From: Rhizobium sp. BK313
GTDB taxonomy: Bacteria > Pseudomonadota > Alphaproteobacteria > Rhizobiales > Rhizobiaceae
DNA: 64,000 nt
Direction of reading: 5' to 3'
NCBI RefSeq assembly: GCF_014193655.1
Contig: NZ_JACHZQ010000003.1
Coordinates: 124,001-188,000, forward strand
Shown here in pieces: positions 42,730-51,914 of the stretch; the first letter of the stretch is position 1, and each line of letters starts with the position of its first letter. The translations under genes were made by a program, and so were the position numbers. Under the pieces are notes generated by a model. That model searched no databases. It had not been told where the DNA came from and saw only the letters and a list, made by a program, of their open reading frames with translations.

Positions 42730-44121
42730 ATGGCCCCCTATCAATTCATCGAGCGCGCGAGCCCATTCAATTCGAAGGGTGGCGCGACGCTGCCGATCTT
42801 TGCAGTTACCCCGGCGCATATCGAGACCGGCACCATCGATCCCATCGCGCTCGATTGGGCGCGCAAGGCCGGCTACAAGGCCGAAAGCGGCTCGCTGCTA
42901 TTGATTCCGACCGAAGGAGGCCATCTCGGCGGCGCTTTGTTCGGCCTTGGCTCCAACCCTTCCGAACAGCCTTTTCTGACCGGCAAGCTGGCGCGCAACC
43001 TGCCGGCAGGCGATTGGCATGTCGAGACCGCGCCGCTGACGGCAAACCGGCTTTCGCTCGGTTTCGGCCTCGGCAGCTATCGGTTCGAGCGCTACAAATC
43101 GGAAAAGGCAACGCCGCCGACGCTGATGATCCCGCGCGATGCCGACGCCGCCGACATCAAGCGGCAGCTTGCCGGCGTCTTCCTCGCGCGTGACCTCATC
43201 AACACGCCGACCAACGACATGGGACCGGAACAGCTCGAAGCCGCCTTCCGGGCGCTCGCCCTGCACTACAAGGCAGAAATGTCCGTCATCATCGGCGACG
43301 AGCTCCTGAAGGAGAATTTCCCATTGGTGCATACGGTCGGTCGCGCGAGCGCCGATGCGCCACGCCTGCTGGAACTGCGCTGGGGCAAGAAGGGTCACCG
43401 CCGCGTCACGCTGGTCGGCAAGGGCGTATGCTTCGACACCGGCGGCCTCGACATCAAGCCGGCATCCTCGATGCTGTTGATGAAGAAGGATATGGGTGGT
43501 GCCGCCAATGTCATGGGCCTGGCGCTGATGATCATGGACGCCAAGCTCAAGGTCGACCTGCGCGTCATCATTCCCGTCGTCGAAAACTCGATTTCGTCCA
43601 ATGCTTTCCGCCCCGGCGACATCTACAAGAGCCGCAAGGGCCTGACGGTGCAGATCGACAATACCGATGCCGAAGGCCGGCTGATTCTCGCCGATGCACT
43701 TTCCTATGCTGATGAAGAAGCGCCCGATCTGATGATCGACATGGCGACGCTGACGGGCGCTGCCCGCGTCGCACTCGGCCCGGACCTGCCGCCGTTCTTC
43801 ACCGACGATAACGATCTTGCCCGCGATCTCACCGAGGCCAGCCTGGAGACGGATGACCCGCTGTGGCGCATGCCGCTCTACATGGGCTACGACAAGGATA
43901 TCCGCGCAAAATTCGCCGATATCACCAACGCGCCGTCCGGCGGCATGGCCGGCTCGATCACCGCCGCTCTGTTCCTCAAGCGCTTCGTGACAAAGACGCC
44001 AAGCTGGGTGCATTTCGACATTTACGGCTGGGCGCAGAACGAACGCCCGCACTCGCCGGGCGGTGGCGAGGCACAGGCAATCCGGGCGCTGTATCACCAC
44101 ATCCGGCAGAGCGTGCGGTAA
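42730..44121 (+). CDS. Leucyl aminopeptidase, M17 family
   Basis: The 463-residue cytosolic enzyme removes N-terminal residues from peptides. The metal site segments are VGKGVCFDTGGLDIKPASSM, KKDMGGAANVMG and NTDAEGRLILADALSYA, which contains the family signature NTDAEGRL. The N-terminal 160 residues are a separate domain typical of M17. There is a PepB-like length. The start is ATG at 42730, seven bases behind AAAGGATAG. The gene stands alone on the plus strand and is followed by a palindromic repeat that may serve as terminator. Confidence 0.93.
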   Translation: MAPYQFIERASPFNSKGGATLPIFAVTPAHIETGTIDPIALDWARKAGYKAESGSLLLIPTEGGHLGGALFGLGSNPSEQPFLTGKLARNLPAGDWHVETAPLTANRLSLGFGLGSYRFERYKSEKATPPTLMIPRDADAADIKRQLAGVFLARDLINTPTNDMGPEQLEAAFRALALHYKAEMSVIIGDELLKENFPLVHTVGRASADAPRLLELRWGKKGHRRVTLVGKGVCFDTGGLDIKPASSMLLMKKDMGGAANVMGLALMIMDAKLKVDLRVIIPVVENSISSNAFRPGDIYKSRKGLTVQIDNTDAEGRLILADALSYADEEAPDLMIDMATLTGAARVALGPDLPPFFTDDNDLARDLTEASLETDDPLWRMPLYMGYDKDIRAKFADITNAPSGGMAGSITAALFLKRFVTKTPSWVHFDIYGWAQNERPHSPGGGEAQAIRALYHHIRQSVR

Positions 44122-44127
44122 ATTTTT

Positions 44128-44152
44128 GCCCTCGCCCCACTGGGGAGAGGGC
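44128..44152. repeat. Palindrome after aminopeptidase gene
   Basis: GCCCTC(G)CCCC and GGGG(A)GAGGGC pair around ACT, forming a strong 25-base palindrome six bases after the aminopeptidase stop. Elements of this GC-rich type with CCTCTCCCC arms are frequent between rhizobial genes. It could act as a terminator on the plus strand, although no long T-run follows. Confidence 0.65.
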
Positions 44153-44263
44153 GGCGCCATAGCGTCGGGTGAGCGGCATCGTACCGTATATTATTGTTTT
44201 TAATTGTTGTTCTCCATCTCTTGTACGTCCAGATAACGCTCCCTCAACCCGAACTTCGCTCGA

Positions 44264-44286
44264 CCTTCTCCCCGCCGGGGAGAAGG
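44264..44286. repeat. Second GC-rich palindrome
   Basis: CCTTCTCCCC and GGGGAGAAGG pair perfectly around GCC. It has the same arm design as the palindrome at 44128-44152, and the two flank about 110 bases of AT-rich sequence. They may be the ends of one mosaic repeat element. Confidence 0.65.
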
Positions 44287-44350
44287 TAATCCCCTTGAAT
44301 CCGCCATGATCTTGGCCGAGACTGAAACGGTAGCGTAACGATCTCCGGGG

Positions 44351-44707
44351 TTGCCTTTGCCGCTTGAACTCTCTGCCTCGCAGGCTCTAGGCCTCTGGCA
44401 TGGCGTGGCGCTCGAGCAGGTGCGCCGCGAGGATCATGATCTGACGCTTCGGCAGATGGCGATCCTCCTGCAAATCTATCTCGTGCCGCCGCCGCATACG
44501 GTGCGCGGGCTCGCCGCAACGCTTCGCGTCACCAAGCCGGTCATCACGCGTGCCCTTGATACGATGGGCGAGATGGGGCTAGTCGATCGCATGCGCGATG
44601 AACGCGATCGTCGCAATGTCATCATCAAGCGCACCGTCACCGGCGCGCTCTATCTGGAAAAGCTCGGTGATCTCGTCATCGAGCAAGGCCGCAAACTACC
44701 AGTCTAA
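44351..44707 (+). CDS. MarR-like winged-helix regulator, 118 aa
   Basis: The 118-residue product has the order of a MarR winged helix: LTLRQMAILLQIYLVP, then VRGLAATLRVTKPVITRALDTMGEMGLVDRM as recognition helix and following turn, then DERDRRNVIIKRTVTGALYL as the wing. The start is probably TTG at 44351 or 44357, behind CCGGGG. It is 11 bases upstream of the NlpC/P60 gene and likely co-transcribed with it; it may regulate it. Ligand unknown. Confidence 0.8.
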   Translation: MPLPLELSASQALGLWHGVALEQVRREDHDLTLRQMAILLQIYLVPPPHTVRGLAATLRVTKPVITRALDTMGEMGLVDRMRDERDRRNVIIKRTVTGALYLEKLGDLVIEQGRKLPV

Positions 44708-44718
44708 GGACCATATTC

Positions 44719-45573
44719 ATGAAGCTCGACCGCCGCCTCAATGCCTTTCGGCCCGATCTCGCCGAAGCCTCCCTCCGGGGCAAGGTCGAGGCCGACCGTT
44801 TTGTCGAAGGCACCAGGGCGCAGGTTATCGCTCCCGTCGTCGCTCTTCGCCCGCAGGCGGATCTGGCCCGCGGCATCGATACCGAGCTGTTGTTTGGTGA
44901 AGACGTCGATGTCTTCGAGTACAGGGATGGTTGGTGCTGGGTGAAAGCGGTTTCAGACGGTTATGTCGGCTATCTTCCCGAAAAAGCGATCCTGAGAGAA
45001 CAGGCAGCACCGACCCATATTGTCGTGACGCAGCGGACTTTTCTCTATCCCGAGCCGGAGCTCCGCAAGCCCCATGCCGATGTGCTCTCGATGGGTAGCC
45101 GCGTGCGCGTCACGGGTACTGCCGAGGTGAGAGGAAACCATTATGTCGTCCTGGAAAACGGCGCGGCCATCTTTGCCAAGCACGTACAGCCGATCGGTTA
45201 CAATGACGGCGGCGACTATGTCGATGTCGCCTTGCGGTTCCTGGAAACACCCTATCTCTGGGGCGGTCGTTCCGGCCTCGGCATTGATTGCTCCGGCCTC
45301 GTGCAGCTCGCATTGTTGATGACGGGTCGCACCGCGCCCCGCGATACGGACATGCAGGCTGCCGGCCTCGGCGAACCGATCGCGCGTGAAGAGCTGAAGC
45401 GTGGCGATTTCGTCTTCTGGAAGGGCCACGTGGCCATCATGGAAGATGAGAAAACCATCGTTCATGCCAACGGCCATACCATGACCACGGCACGCGAAAA
45501 TTTCGCCGCCGCCGTGGAACGCATCGGCTGGCTCTACGAGCAGCCGACAGGCTATCGCCGCCTGCGTGATTGA
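44719..45573 (+). CDS. NlpC/P60-family peptidoglycan hydrolase, 284 aa
   Basis: The C-terminal domain has Cys191 in GIDCSGLVQLALL and His237 in WKGHVAIM followed by His249 (IVHANGH), the Cys-His-His triad of the NlpC/P60 family, which cuts bonds in peptidoglycan stem peptides. The first about 160 residues resemble SH3-like domains (EDVDVFEYRDGWCWVKAVSDGYVGYLP, GSRVRVTGTAEVRGNHYVVL). No signal peptide is visible, which is unusual for a wall enzyme but seen in some rhizobial members. It follows the MarR-like gene. The exact cleavage bond is unknown. Confidence 0.88.
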   Translation: MKLDRRLNAFRPDLAEASLRGKVEADRFVEGTRAQVIAPVVALRPQADLARGIDTELLFGEDVDVFEYRDGWCWVKAVSDGYVGYLPEKAILREQAAPTHIVVTQRTFLYPEPELRKPHADVLSMGSRVRVTGTAEVRGNHYVVLENGAAIFAKHVQPIGYNDGGDYVDVALRFLETPYLWGGRSGLGIDCSGLVQLALLMTGRTAPRDTDMQAAGLGEPIAREELKRGDFVFWKGHVAIMEDEKTIVHANGHTMTTARENFAAAVERIGWLYEQPTGYRRLRD

Positions 45574-45649
45574 GACCTGGCCGGAACCGGGATGGATTTA
45601 GGCCGTTATTCCTCGATTGAACATCGTCTTGTTCGAGAGGAGAAACATC

Positions 45650-45889
45650 ATGCCGATTACGGCGATGGAACAGGTGATCAGGGATATCCTGGGTGACGCC
45701 CATCTCAGGCGCAGCCGCAAGATCGACCGGCTGCGTGAACTCCAGAGCGAAGCCCGCGGCATCCAGCGGGCAGGCAGCGAAAGCATGATGAGCGCCGACG
45801 ACGGACTGCAGGATGACCTGCGCGTTATCGAAAAGGCGCTGCGGCAGCTTGGCGCCGATGTCGAGGAAAAGGGTGCGGCGACCCTTTAA
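45650..45889 (+). CDS. Small conserved-looking protein, 79 aa
   Basis: The ATG at 45650 follows GAGAGGAG at good distance. The product is highly charged and helical (MPITAMEQVIRDILGDAH, later LQDDLRVIEKALRQLGADVE) with no membrane segment or Cys. It is 76 bases after the NlpC/P60 gene and may belong to the same transcript. Its composition suggests a coiled-coil or all-helical protein. I cannot name a family. Confidence 0.6.
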   Translation: MPITAMEQVIRDILGDAHLRRSRKIDRLRELQSEARGIQRAGSESMMSADDGLQDDLRVIEKALRQLGADVEEKGAATL

Positions 45890-45895
45890 GTCGAT

Positions 45896-47287
45896 TCAAG
45901 CAGGTCGCTTCGGCCAGTTCGTCACTCCGCCGGTCCAGGTCTCGAAGGCTTTGGAGAGCCGAAGGACGAGCATGTCGTCAAAACGCGGGCCGACGATTTG
46001 CAGACCGATCGGCATGCCGGAGCGGGAGAAGCCGCAATTGATCGACGAGGCTGGCTGTTCCGACATGTTCCAGGGAACGGTGAAGCCGATATGCTCGAAA
46101 GGCAGGGCCGGGTCGTTGGTCGGTGAGGCCCATTCCGCCGGATACGAGACGATCGGGTTGGTCGGCGATATCACCGCGTCGACTTCGGTAAACAGCTTGC
46201 CGCAGCTCTTGCGCATCTCGATGGTCTGGTTGAAGCCGCGCACCGCGTCGACGCCGCTGATATCGGCGCCGCCTTTCGCCCATGTGTAGATATAGGGCAG
46301 GATCATTTCGCGGCGCTCCTCGCTGAGGCCCATGATGTCGCCCCAGAAACGCGCCCGCCAGAACACATCCAACCCTTCCAGCATCTGCCGTGTCAGCACC
46401 GGCGCGACGTCGATGACGATGGCGCCGGCTTCTTCGAAGCGCTTGGCGGCTGATATCACCGCATCGCGCACCTCGGCATCGACGGGTAGGCCGCAGCCGG
46501 CGTCGAGCATCAGGCCGATCTTCAGCCCGCGCAAGTCGATGTCGAAATCCATCCAGTCGATCTGGTTCGGCGGCAGGCTCGTGCCATCGCGCCAGTCGGG
46601 CCGCGAAAGCGTGGCCATGGAAAAGGCGGCGTCTTCGACGGTGCGGGTCATGGGTCCGGCGCAGCGCCCCACATAATAGGGGTCGACGGGGATGCGACCG
46701 TGGCTCGGCTTGAAGCCGAAAATGCCGGTCCAGCCGGCGGGCAGGCGTACCGAACCGCCAATATCCGTGCCGATGTGCAGCGGCCCGTAGCCGGCCGCCG
46801 CCGCCGCGGACGCGCCGGCGCTGGAGCCGCCGGGGTTCTGCGTCGGGTCCCAGGGATTGCGGCTAAGTTTGTGGAAGCTGGAAAGGCCGGAGGACAGCAT
46901 GCCGTAGTCGGGGCAGGTGGTCTTGGCGAAGATCACCGCGCCATCCTCGCGCAGCCGGGCAGCAATCGGCGCATCCTCGGCGGCGGGAACGAGTTCTACC
47001 GCGGCCGTGCCAAGCGGCACCGGTTGGCCCTTGGTAGCGATCAGTTCCTTGAGCGTCACGGGAATGCCATCCAGTGCGCCGAGCGGCGTGCCCTTGGTCC
47101 AGCGCTCAGTGGAAGCGGCGGCCTGCTTGCGCGCCTCTTCCGCATCATAAGCGTAGAGGGCAGCGATCGTTGGCTCCCAAGCCTCGATAATTGTCTCGAG
47201 CGCCAGCCAATATTCGCTCGGCGAGAGGCTCTTCTCGGAAAATTTCTGGATCAACTGGCGGATGGAAAGATCGGTCTCTAAAGTCAT
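45896..47287 (-). CDS. Amidase signature family enzyme, 463 aa
   Basis: The Ser-cisSer-Lys triad is visible. Lys lies in GIPVTLKELIATKG, and the Ser residues in NPGGSSAGASAAAAAGYGP, which includes the amidase signature, followed by IGTDIGGSVRLPAGWTGIFG. Members hydrolyse amides, including aryl-amides, acylated amino acids and peptides. It is the last gene on the minus strand after an ABC transporter for peptides, so it may act on the imported compound. The start is taken at ATG 47287. Confidence 0.9.
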   Translation of the reverse strand: MTLETDLSIRQLIQKFSEKSLSPSEYWLALETIIEAWEPTIAALYAYDAEEARKQAAASTERWTKGTPLGALDGIPVTLKELIATKGQPVPLGTAAVELVPAAEDAPIAARLREDGAVIFAKTTCPDYGMLSSGLSSFHKLSRNPWDPTQNPGGSSAGASAAAAAGYGPLHIGTDIGGSVRLPAGWTGIFGFKPSHGRIPVDPYYVGRCAGPMTRTVEDAAFSMATLSRPDWRDGTSLPPNQIDWMDFDIDLRGLKIGLMLDAGCGLPVDAEVRDAVISAAKRFEEAGAIVIDVAPVLTRQMLEGLDVFWRARFWGDIMGLSEERREMILPYIYTWAKGGADISGVDAVRGFNQTIEMRKSCGKLFTEVDAVISPTNPIVSYPAEWASPTNDPALPFEHIGFTVPWNMSEQPASSINCGFSRSGMPIGLQIVGPRFDDMLVLRLSKAFETWTGGVTNWPKRPA

Positions 47288-47320
47288 GGTCAATTCTCAC
47301 ATTGATTCAGCTTTGAAAAT

Positions 47321-48187
47321 TCAGCGGCTTGCCTCGCGCGGGTCGAGCAGATCGCGCAGGCCGTCGCCAAGCATGTTGAAGCCGAGGACGGAGAGCGCGA
47401 TGGCCAACCCCGGCAGGATGGCGAGCCAAGGGGCGATCTGGAAATAGGTCTGCGCATCCGCCAGCATCCGCCCCCAGGTGGGAGCAGGCGGGGGCACGCT
47501 CAGGCCAAGGAAGGCAAGACCGGCCTCCGTCAGGATCGCAAGGCCAAGCTGGATCGTCGCCTGCACGATGATCACGCTCATGATGTTCGGCAGGACATGC
47601 CGCCGGGTGATCGACAGATGCGTGTTGCCGATGGCGCGTGCCGCCAACACATAGTCGCGACTCCAGGCTTGCAACGCCGAGCCAAGCGCCACGCGGGCAA
47701 AGACGGGCACCATGAAGACCGCGATAGCGACGATGGCTGTCAGGCGGCCGGTGCCTAGAAATGCCCCGAGGATCATGGCCGAAAGGATTGGCGGCAGAGC
47801 GAAGATAACGTCGCAAGCGCGCATCACCAGTGATTCGAACAGGCCGCGTCGGGCCGCAGTGGCAACGCCGATTATTGTGCCGATGGTGCCGCCGATCGCC
47901 ACTGACGAAAGCGAGATCGATAGCGAATTCCAGCAGCCGGCCATCAGCATCGACAATACGTCATGGCCGAGCTGGTCGGTGCCGAGAAGGCCGAAGCCGA
48001 AGGGCGGCTGCAGCTTGTGGATGATCTGCATCTTCGCCGGCGGCACCGGCGTCCAGAAGAGCGACAGAACCGCGACGCCGACGAGGGCGAGGATGATGAC
48101 GGCGCCGATGATCAGGTTGGCGCGGCGGAATGCGCGGTAGCGGAAGCGGCGGGTCGGGGAGGGGGCGGCTGTCTCGATCATGGTCAT
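47321..48187 (-). CDS. Peptide-type ABC transporter permease, DppC-like
   Basis: The 288-residue protein has an N-terminal membrane segment (IGAVIILALVGVAVLSLFW) and then the inner-membrane domain with LLGTDQLGHDVLSMLMAG and RDYVLAARAIGNTHLSITRRHVLPNI, which contains the EAA-loop consensus of binding-protein-dependent permeases. The sequence is of the DppC/OppC type. Its ATG overlaps the DppB-like stop by four bases. It works together with the next gene product; the ATPases are not encoded in this window next to it. Confidence 0.92.
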   Translation of the reverse strand: MTMIETAAPSPTRRFRYRAFRRANLIIGAVIILALVGVAVLSLFWTPVPPAKMQIIHKLQPPFGFGLLGTDQLGHDVLSMLMAGCWNSLSISLSSVAIGGTIGTIIGVATAARRGLFESLVMRACDVIFALPPILSAMILGAFLGTGRLTAIVAIAVFMVPVFARVALGSALQAWSRDYVLAARAIGNTHLSITRRHVLPNIMSVIIVQATIQLGLAILTEAGLAFLGLSVPPPAPTWGRMLADAQTYFQIAPWLAILPGLAIALSVLGFNMLGDGLRDLLDPREASR

Positions 48188-49134
48188 CGGGTGCTCCCGC
48201 GAAGCCTGGGGTCGATGACCATGTAGGAAAGGTCGACCAGGAAGTTCACGACGATGACGAGGCCGGCGAAGAACAGCACTACGTCCTGAAGGACGATGAT
48301 GTCGCGCTGGCTCAATGCTTGATAAGCGAGCCGACCGAGGCCGGGCAGGGTGAAGACGTTTTCGATCAGAACCGCACCGGCGACCAAGAAGGTAAATTGC
48401 AGCCCGAGGATGGTCATCACCGGCACCAGCGCATTCGGCACGACATGACCCCAGAGCACTGCGCGGTCAGACAAGCCTTTGGCAACGGCGGTGCGGGCGA
48501 AATCCTCATGCAGAATATCGAGCACGGCCGAACGGGTGACCCGCGTCAAAACGCCGGCCTGTGGCAGAGCCAATGCTATCGCCGGCAGGGCGAGCGCCTT
48601 CAGCGCCGGCCATACGCCGTTGCTCCAGCCGGGAAAGCCACCGGCGGGCATCCAGCCAAGCGAAGTGGCGAACAGGAGAATGAGGAGCAACCCGACCCAG
48701 AAGCCGGGCACCGCAATGCCCATCTGGGAAAACAGCGTGGCAACAATGTCGAAAAAGCCCCCGCGCCGGGCGGCGGCTGCAACACCCAGCGGCACGGCAA
48801 TGAGCACAGAGAGAACGATGGCGAGGATGGCAAGTGGCAATGTTACGGCCAGCCGCTCGATGATGAGGCCGGCAACCGGCACGCCATAGGTATAGGATTT
48901 GCCGAGATCGCCGGTCAGCGCGCCGCCGAGCCATTGGCCGTAGCGAACGATCAATGATTGGTCCAGGCCCATGTCGTGGCGCAGCGCCGCCAAAGTCTCC
49001 GGCGTCGCTGACGTGCCGAGTGTAATGGCGGCGGGATCGCCCGGCAGCAGGGCCATCACCGCAAAGACCAGCAACGAAACGGCGATCAGGGTCAGGATGA
49101 GACCCATGATCCGACGGGTAAGGAGTACGATCAT
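48184..49134 (-). CDS. Peptide-type ABC transporter permease, DppB-like
   Basis: The 316-residue permease has the DppB/OppB-type start (LTRRIMGLILTLIAVSLLVFAV), the PGDPAAITLG segment typical of DppB, the domain around SQMGIAVPGFWVGLLLILLF and the EAA-type loop DFARTAVAKGLSDRAVLWGHVVPNALVPV. It lies 152 bases downstream of the binding-protein gene; a palindromic repeat occupies that gap. It belongs to the same operon. Confidence 0.92.
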   Translation of the reverse strand: MIVLLTRRIMGLILTLIAVSLLVFAVMALLPGDPAAITLGTSATPETLAALRHDMGLDQSLIVRYGQWLGGALTGDLGKSYTYGVPVAGLIIERLAVTLPLAILAIVLSVLIAVPLGVAAAARRGGFFDIVATLFSQMGIAVPGFWVGLLLILLFATSLGWMPAGGFPGWSNGVWPALKALALPAIALALPQAGVLTRVTRSAVLDILHEDFARTAVAKGLSDRAVLWGHVVPNALVPVMTILGLQFTFLVAGAVLIENVFTLPGLGRLAYQALSQRDIIVLQDVVLFFAGLVIVVNFLVDLSYMVIDPRLRGSTR

Positions 49135-49220
49135 CGCATGTCCATGGCCGGATCATGTCCGGCATCGAAGCATTTTGCAGCGGGCGAGACGATCCGCCCG
49201 GCTGTGTGCGTGGAACTGGT

Positions 49221-49265
49221 GCATGATCCCGAAAAGTGCGTCGCGGTTTTCGGATAGGATCATGC
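49221..49265. repeat. Palindromic intergenic repeat after the binding-protein gene
   Basis: GCATGATCC...GGATCATGC with inner CGAAAA and TTTTCG forms a 45-base imperfect palindrome. The layout agrees with the repeat at 37380-37423, and I know such elements as frequent between genes in rhizobia. It lies between the binding-protein stop and the DppB-like start, where it could stabilise the upstream mRNA. Confidence 0.8.
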
Positions 49266-49286
49266 CCAATCGAATAATTAGCGCGA

Positions 49287-50816
49287 TCAGTCTTCCCAAG
49301 AAACGTTGGTCAATACATTCGAGGGGATCGGCTCGTTCTCCCAGAGCCCTTTCAGCTTCTTGTCCCAGACCCCGAGTTTCGGCATGACGAAAAGGAAGAG
49401 CGAGGGCACGTCCTCGGCCAGGATCGTCTGCGCCTCGCCATAGAGCTTGTTCTGCGCGGCCGGATCGGCGGTCAGCTGGATCTTCTTCATCAGCTCGTTG
49501 AAGGCCGGGTTCTTATAGTTGAAATAGTAGGGGTCGCGCGAATAGATGTCGATGTCCAGTGGCTCGGCATGGGCGACGATGGTCATGTCGTAGTCGCGGC
49601 CGGTGAAGACATCCTGCACCCATTTTGCCGGGAATTCTGTCAGCTCGATGTTCATGGTGACGCCGATATCGGCGAACATCGCCTGCATCACCTGGGCGCT
49701 GCGCGGCGCATAGGCCATCTGCGGCGTCTTGATGGTGAAGGTGAAGCCGTTGGGATAGCCGGCCTCGGCAAGCAGCGCCTTCGCCTTGGTGGGGTCAAAA
49801 GGCAGCGTGCCCGTCAGGTCCTGATATCCAGGGTCGTTCGGTGTGAAGTGGCTGCCGATCGCCGTGCCGAAACCGGACCAAGCGCCCTCGATGATCGTCT
49901 TGCGGTCGAGCGCCATCATCAGGGCCTGGCGCACCCGCTTGTCGTCGAAGGGCTTGCGCGTATTGTTCATGCCGGCAACGACCTTGAGCTCGGTATTGCC
50001 GATCTTGGTCATCAGCCGCGCATCGCCGTCGAAAGAGCTCATCAGCTCGGGTGCTGCGAATTCGGGAAATGCGTCGAGGTCGCCGGCCTTCAGGGCGGCC
50101 GCTTCCGCCTGCGGATCGGAGATGAAGCGGAAGGTCACTTTATCGAGCTTCACGTCGACGGATTTGTTCCAGTAATCCGGGTTCTTTACGAGCTCCACAT
50201 GGTCGCCCTTGGCCCAGGCCGAGAATTTGAACGGGCCGGTGCCGACAGGCGTCGTCTTGTCGTTGGCGGCAGAATTCGGACCGACCATCACGGAAGAGGG
50301 CCAGCCGAGCCAATAGAGCAGACTGCCGGTTGGTGAAGAGAGATGCAGCACCAGCGTTTCGGGATCCGGCGTGTCGATCGAGGCGATGGTCGCGAAGAAC
50401 CGCTTCTGCGGATTGACGGACTTGGCGTCACGGGCGCGGTCGAGAGCAAACTTCGCCGCCGTCGAATCGAACGCCTCGCCGTCGTGGAATTTGACGCCGG
50501 TCTGCAGCTTGAATGTATAGGTGAGGCCGTCGGAAGAAATATTCCAGCTTTTCGCGAGCTGCGGCACGATCTTGCCGCTCTCGTCGATGGCGACCAGCCC
50601 TTCGAAGATGTTCTGCCAAGTCACCTGGCCGATGGCGACGGGAGCGGCGATCGTCGGGTCGAGGCCGGTCGGCTCGACGCTCATGCCGATGTTCAGCGTC
50701 GTCTTGGCGGCTTCAGCGGGCGTCAGGCCCAGCATCAGCAGCCCGGCCGAGATCGCAGCCCCATAGGCAAGACGGCGAGCAAAATCGCCCAGGCCTGGAC
50801 GTAAAAACTTGGTCAT
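49287..50816 (-). CDS. Peptide-type ABC substrate-binding protein
   Basis: The 509-residue periplasmic protein has a signal peptide (LAYGAAISAGLLMLGLTPAEA) and the SBP family 5 fold: LNIGMSVEPTGLDP, VTWQNIFEGLVAIDESGKIVP, LAKSWNISSDGLTYTFKLQ and VKFHDGEAFDS. These proteins bind oligopeptides, dipeptides, glutathione or opines. The start at 50816 gives a clean signal peptide. It is the first gene of a four-gene unit with two permeases and the amidase. Ligand not determined. Confidence 0.93.
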   Translation of the reverse strand: MTKFLRPGLGDFARRLAYGAAISAGLLMLGLTPAEAAKTTLNIGMSVEPTGLDPTIAAPVAIGQVTWQNIFEGLVAIDESGKIVPQLAKSWNISSDGLTYTFKLQTGVKFHDGEAFDSTAAKFALDRARDAKSVNPQKRFFATIASIDTPDPETLVLHLSSPTGSLLYWLGWPSSVMVGPNSAANDKTTPVGTGPFKFSAWAKGDHVELVKNPDYWNKSVDVKLDKVTFRFISDPQAEAAALKAGDLDAFPEFAAPELMSSFDGDARLMTKIGNTELKVVAGMNNTRKPFDDKRVRQALMMALDRKTIIEGAWSGFGTAIGSHFTPNDPGYQDLTGTLPFDPTKAKALLAEAGYPNGFTFTIKTPQMAYAPRSAQVMQAMFADIGVTMNIELTEFPAKWVQDVFTGRDYDMTIVAHAEPLDIDIYSRDPYYFNYKNPAFNELMKKIQLTADPAAQNKLYGEAQTILAEDVPSLFLFVMPKLGVWDKKLKGLWENEPIPSNVLTNVSWED

Positions 50817-50982
50817 CTCAGTTCCCTTGCTCCGGCTCGCGGTGCCGGTTTTCCCTCCGGCATACGGCCAATTTTTCAAAATAGTGTCATCTCGCAGGCG
50901 CACACACAATTCCGAAAATGTGTGCCCCGTGTAGCTGATATGGCTACACTGAATTTGCTCCGTTGAAATCCTTCATCTCCGG

Positions 50983-51900
50983 TCAATCGCGTCTTCGCTT
51001 GCCGGCGACCTGGTCGCGCATGAAGCGCTCGATGAAATCGAGAAGCTTGCCGGCGGCGAAGGAAAGCTGGCGGTCCGGCGCGACGCAGAGATCGATCGGC
51101 GTCCTGACCCCTTTCCCGTCGGCAACCGGCAGGGCGACGAGCTGGCCGGCCTGGATTTCCCGCTGCACGGTCAGCGCCGGCAGCATGGTGATTGCCGCGC
51201 CGCGCAACACCAACTCTTTCTGCATCTCCAGCGAACTGGTCTCGAACACCGGATCGAGCACCAGTCCCTCACGCTCGAACAACGCATCGAAGGCCTGGCG
51301 CGCGCCGAAGGAGTGGTCGGGTACGGCGAGCGAATGTGTCGCGAGTTCGGCCAGGGAAACGTCCTTGTGCGTCGCCAGCGGATGGCTTGTTGCGGCGATC
51401 ACGTCATAGACGATTTCAGAGCGCAGCCGGACCTTGGTGCCCGAAAGCGGCGGGGCAAACAACGTAACGGCGATATCGGCTTCGGCGCTGTTGACCGCTT
51501 CGATGGCGTTGCGGGCGCTTGTGATGGTCACCTCGAAACGCAGCTTCGGATAGCGCAGGCTGAACTCGGCAAGCGCCGGCGCCAGCAGATTGGCGACGGT
51601 GGCGCCATTGGCATAGACGCTGACGCGGCCACGCTGCAGGCCTTTCAGGTCTTCGATGAGCTGGTGCACATGGTCGAGCTCGCGCAGCGTGCGTCCGGCG
51701 CGAACCGCCAACAGCTCGCCGGCCGCGGTCAGCTTGACGCCACGGGCGCTGCGTTCGACCAGGGGCGTGCCGAAGTGATATTCGAGATTTTCGATCTGCC
51801 GGCTGATCGCCGTCGGCGCGACGTTCAGATTTTCCGCCGCCTGGCGCATGGAGTTGGTGCGCACCAGCTCGTCGAAATAGATCAGCGCCCGGATCTGCAT
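50983..51900 (-). CDS. LysR-family transcriptional regulator
   Basis: The 305-residue regulator has the LysR helix-turn-helix: LIYFDELVRTNSMRQAAENL, then NVAPTAISRQIENLEYHFG and PLVERSARGVKLTAAG. The effector domain follows from about residue 90. It lies upstream of the binding-protein gene in the same direction, with 166 bases between, so it probably controls the transporter and amidase genes. The co-inducer is unknown. The next gene upstream, 14 bases away, is the P1 peptidase. Confidence 0.93.
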   Translation of the reverse strand: MQIRALIYFDELVRTNSMRQAAENLNVAPTAISRQIENLEYHFGTPLVERSARGVKLTAAGELLAVRAGRTLRELDHVHQLIEDLKGLQRGRVSVYANGATVANLLAPALAEFSLRYPKLRFEVTITSARNAIEAVNSAEADIAVTLFAPPLSGTKVRLRSEIVYDVIAATSHPLATHKDVSLAELATHSLAVPDHSFGARQAFDALFEREGLVLDPVFETSSLEMQKELVLRGAAITMLPALTVQREIQAGQLVALPVADGKGVRTPIDLCVAPDRQLSFAAGKLLDFIERFMRDQVAGKRRRD

Positions 51901-51914
51901 GGATAAATCCCCAG

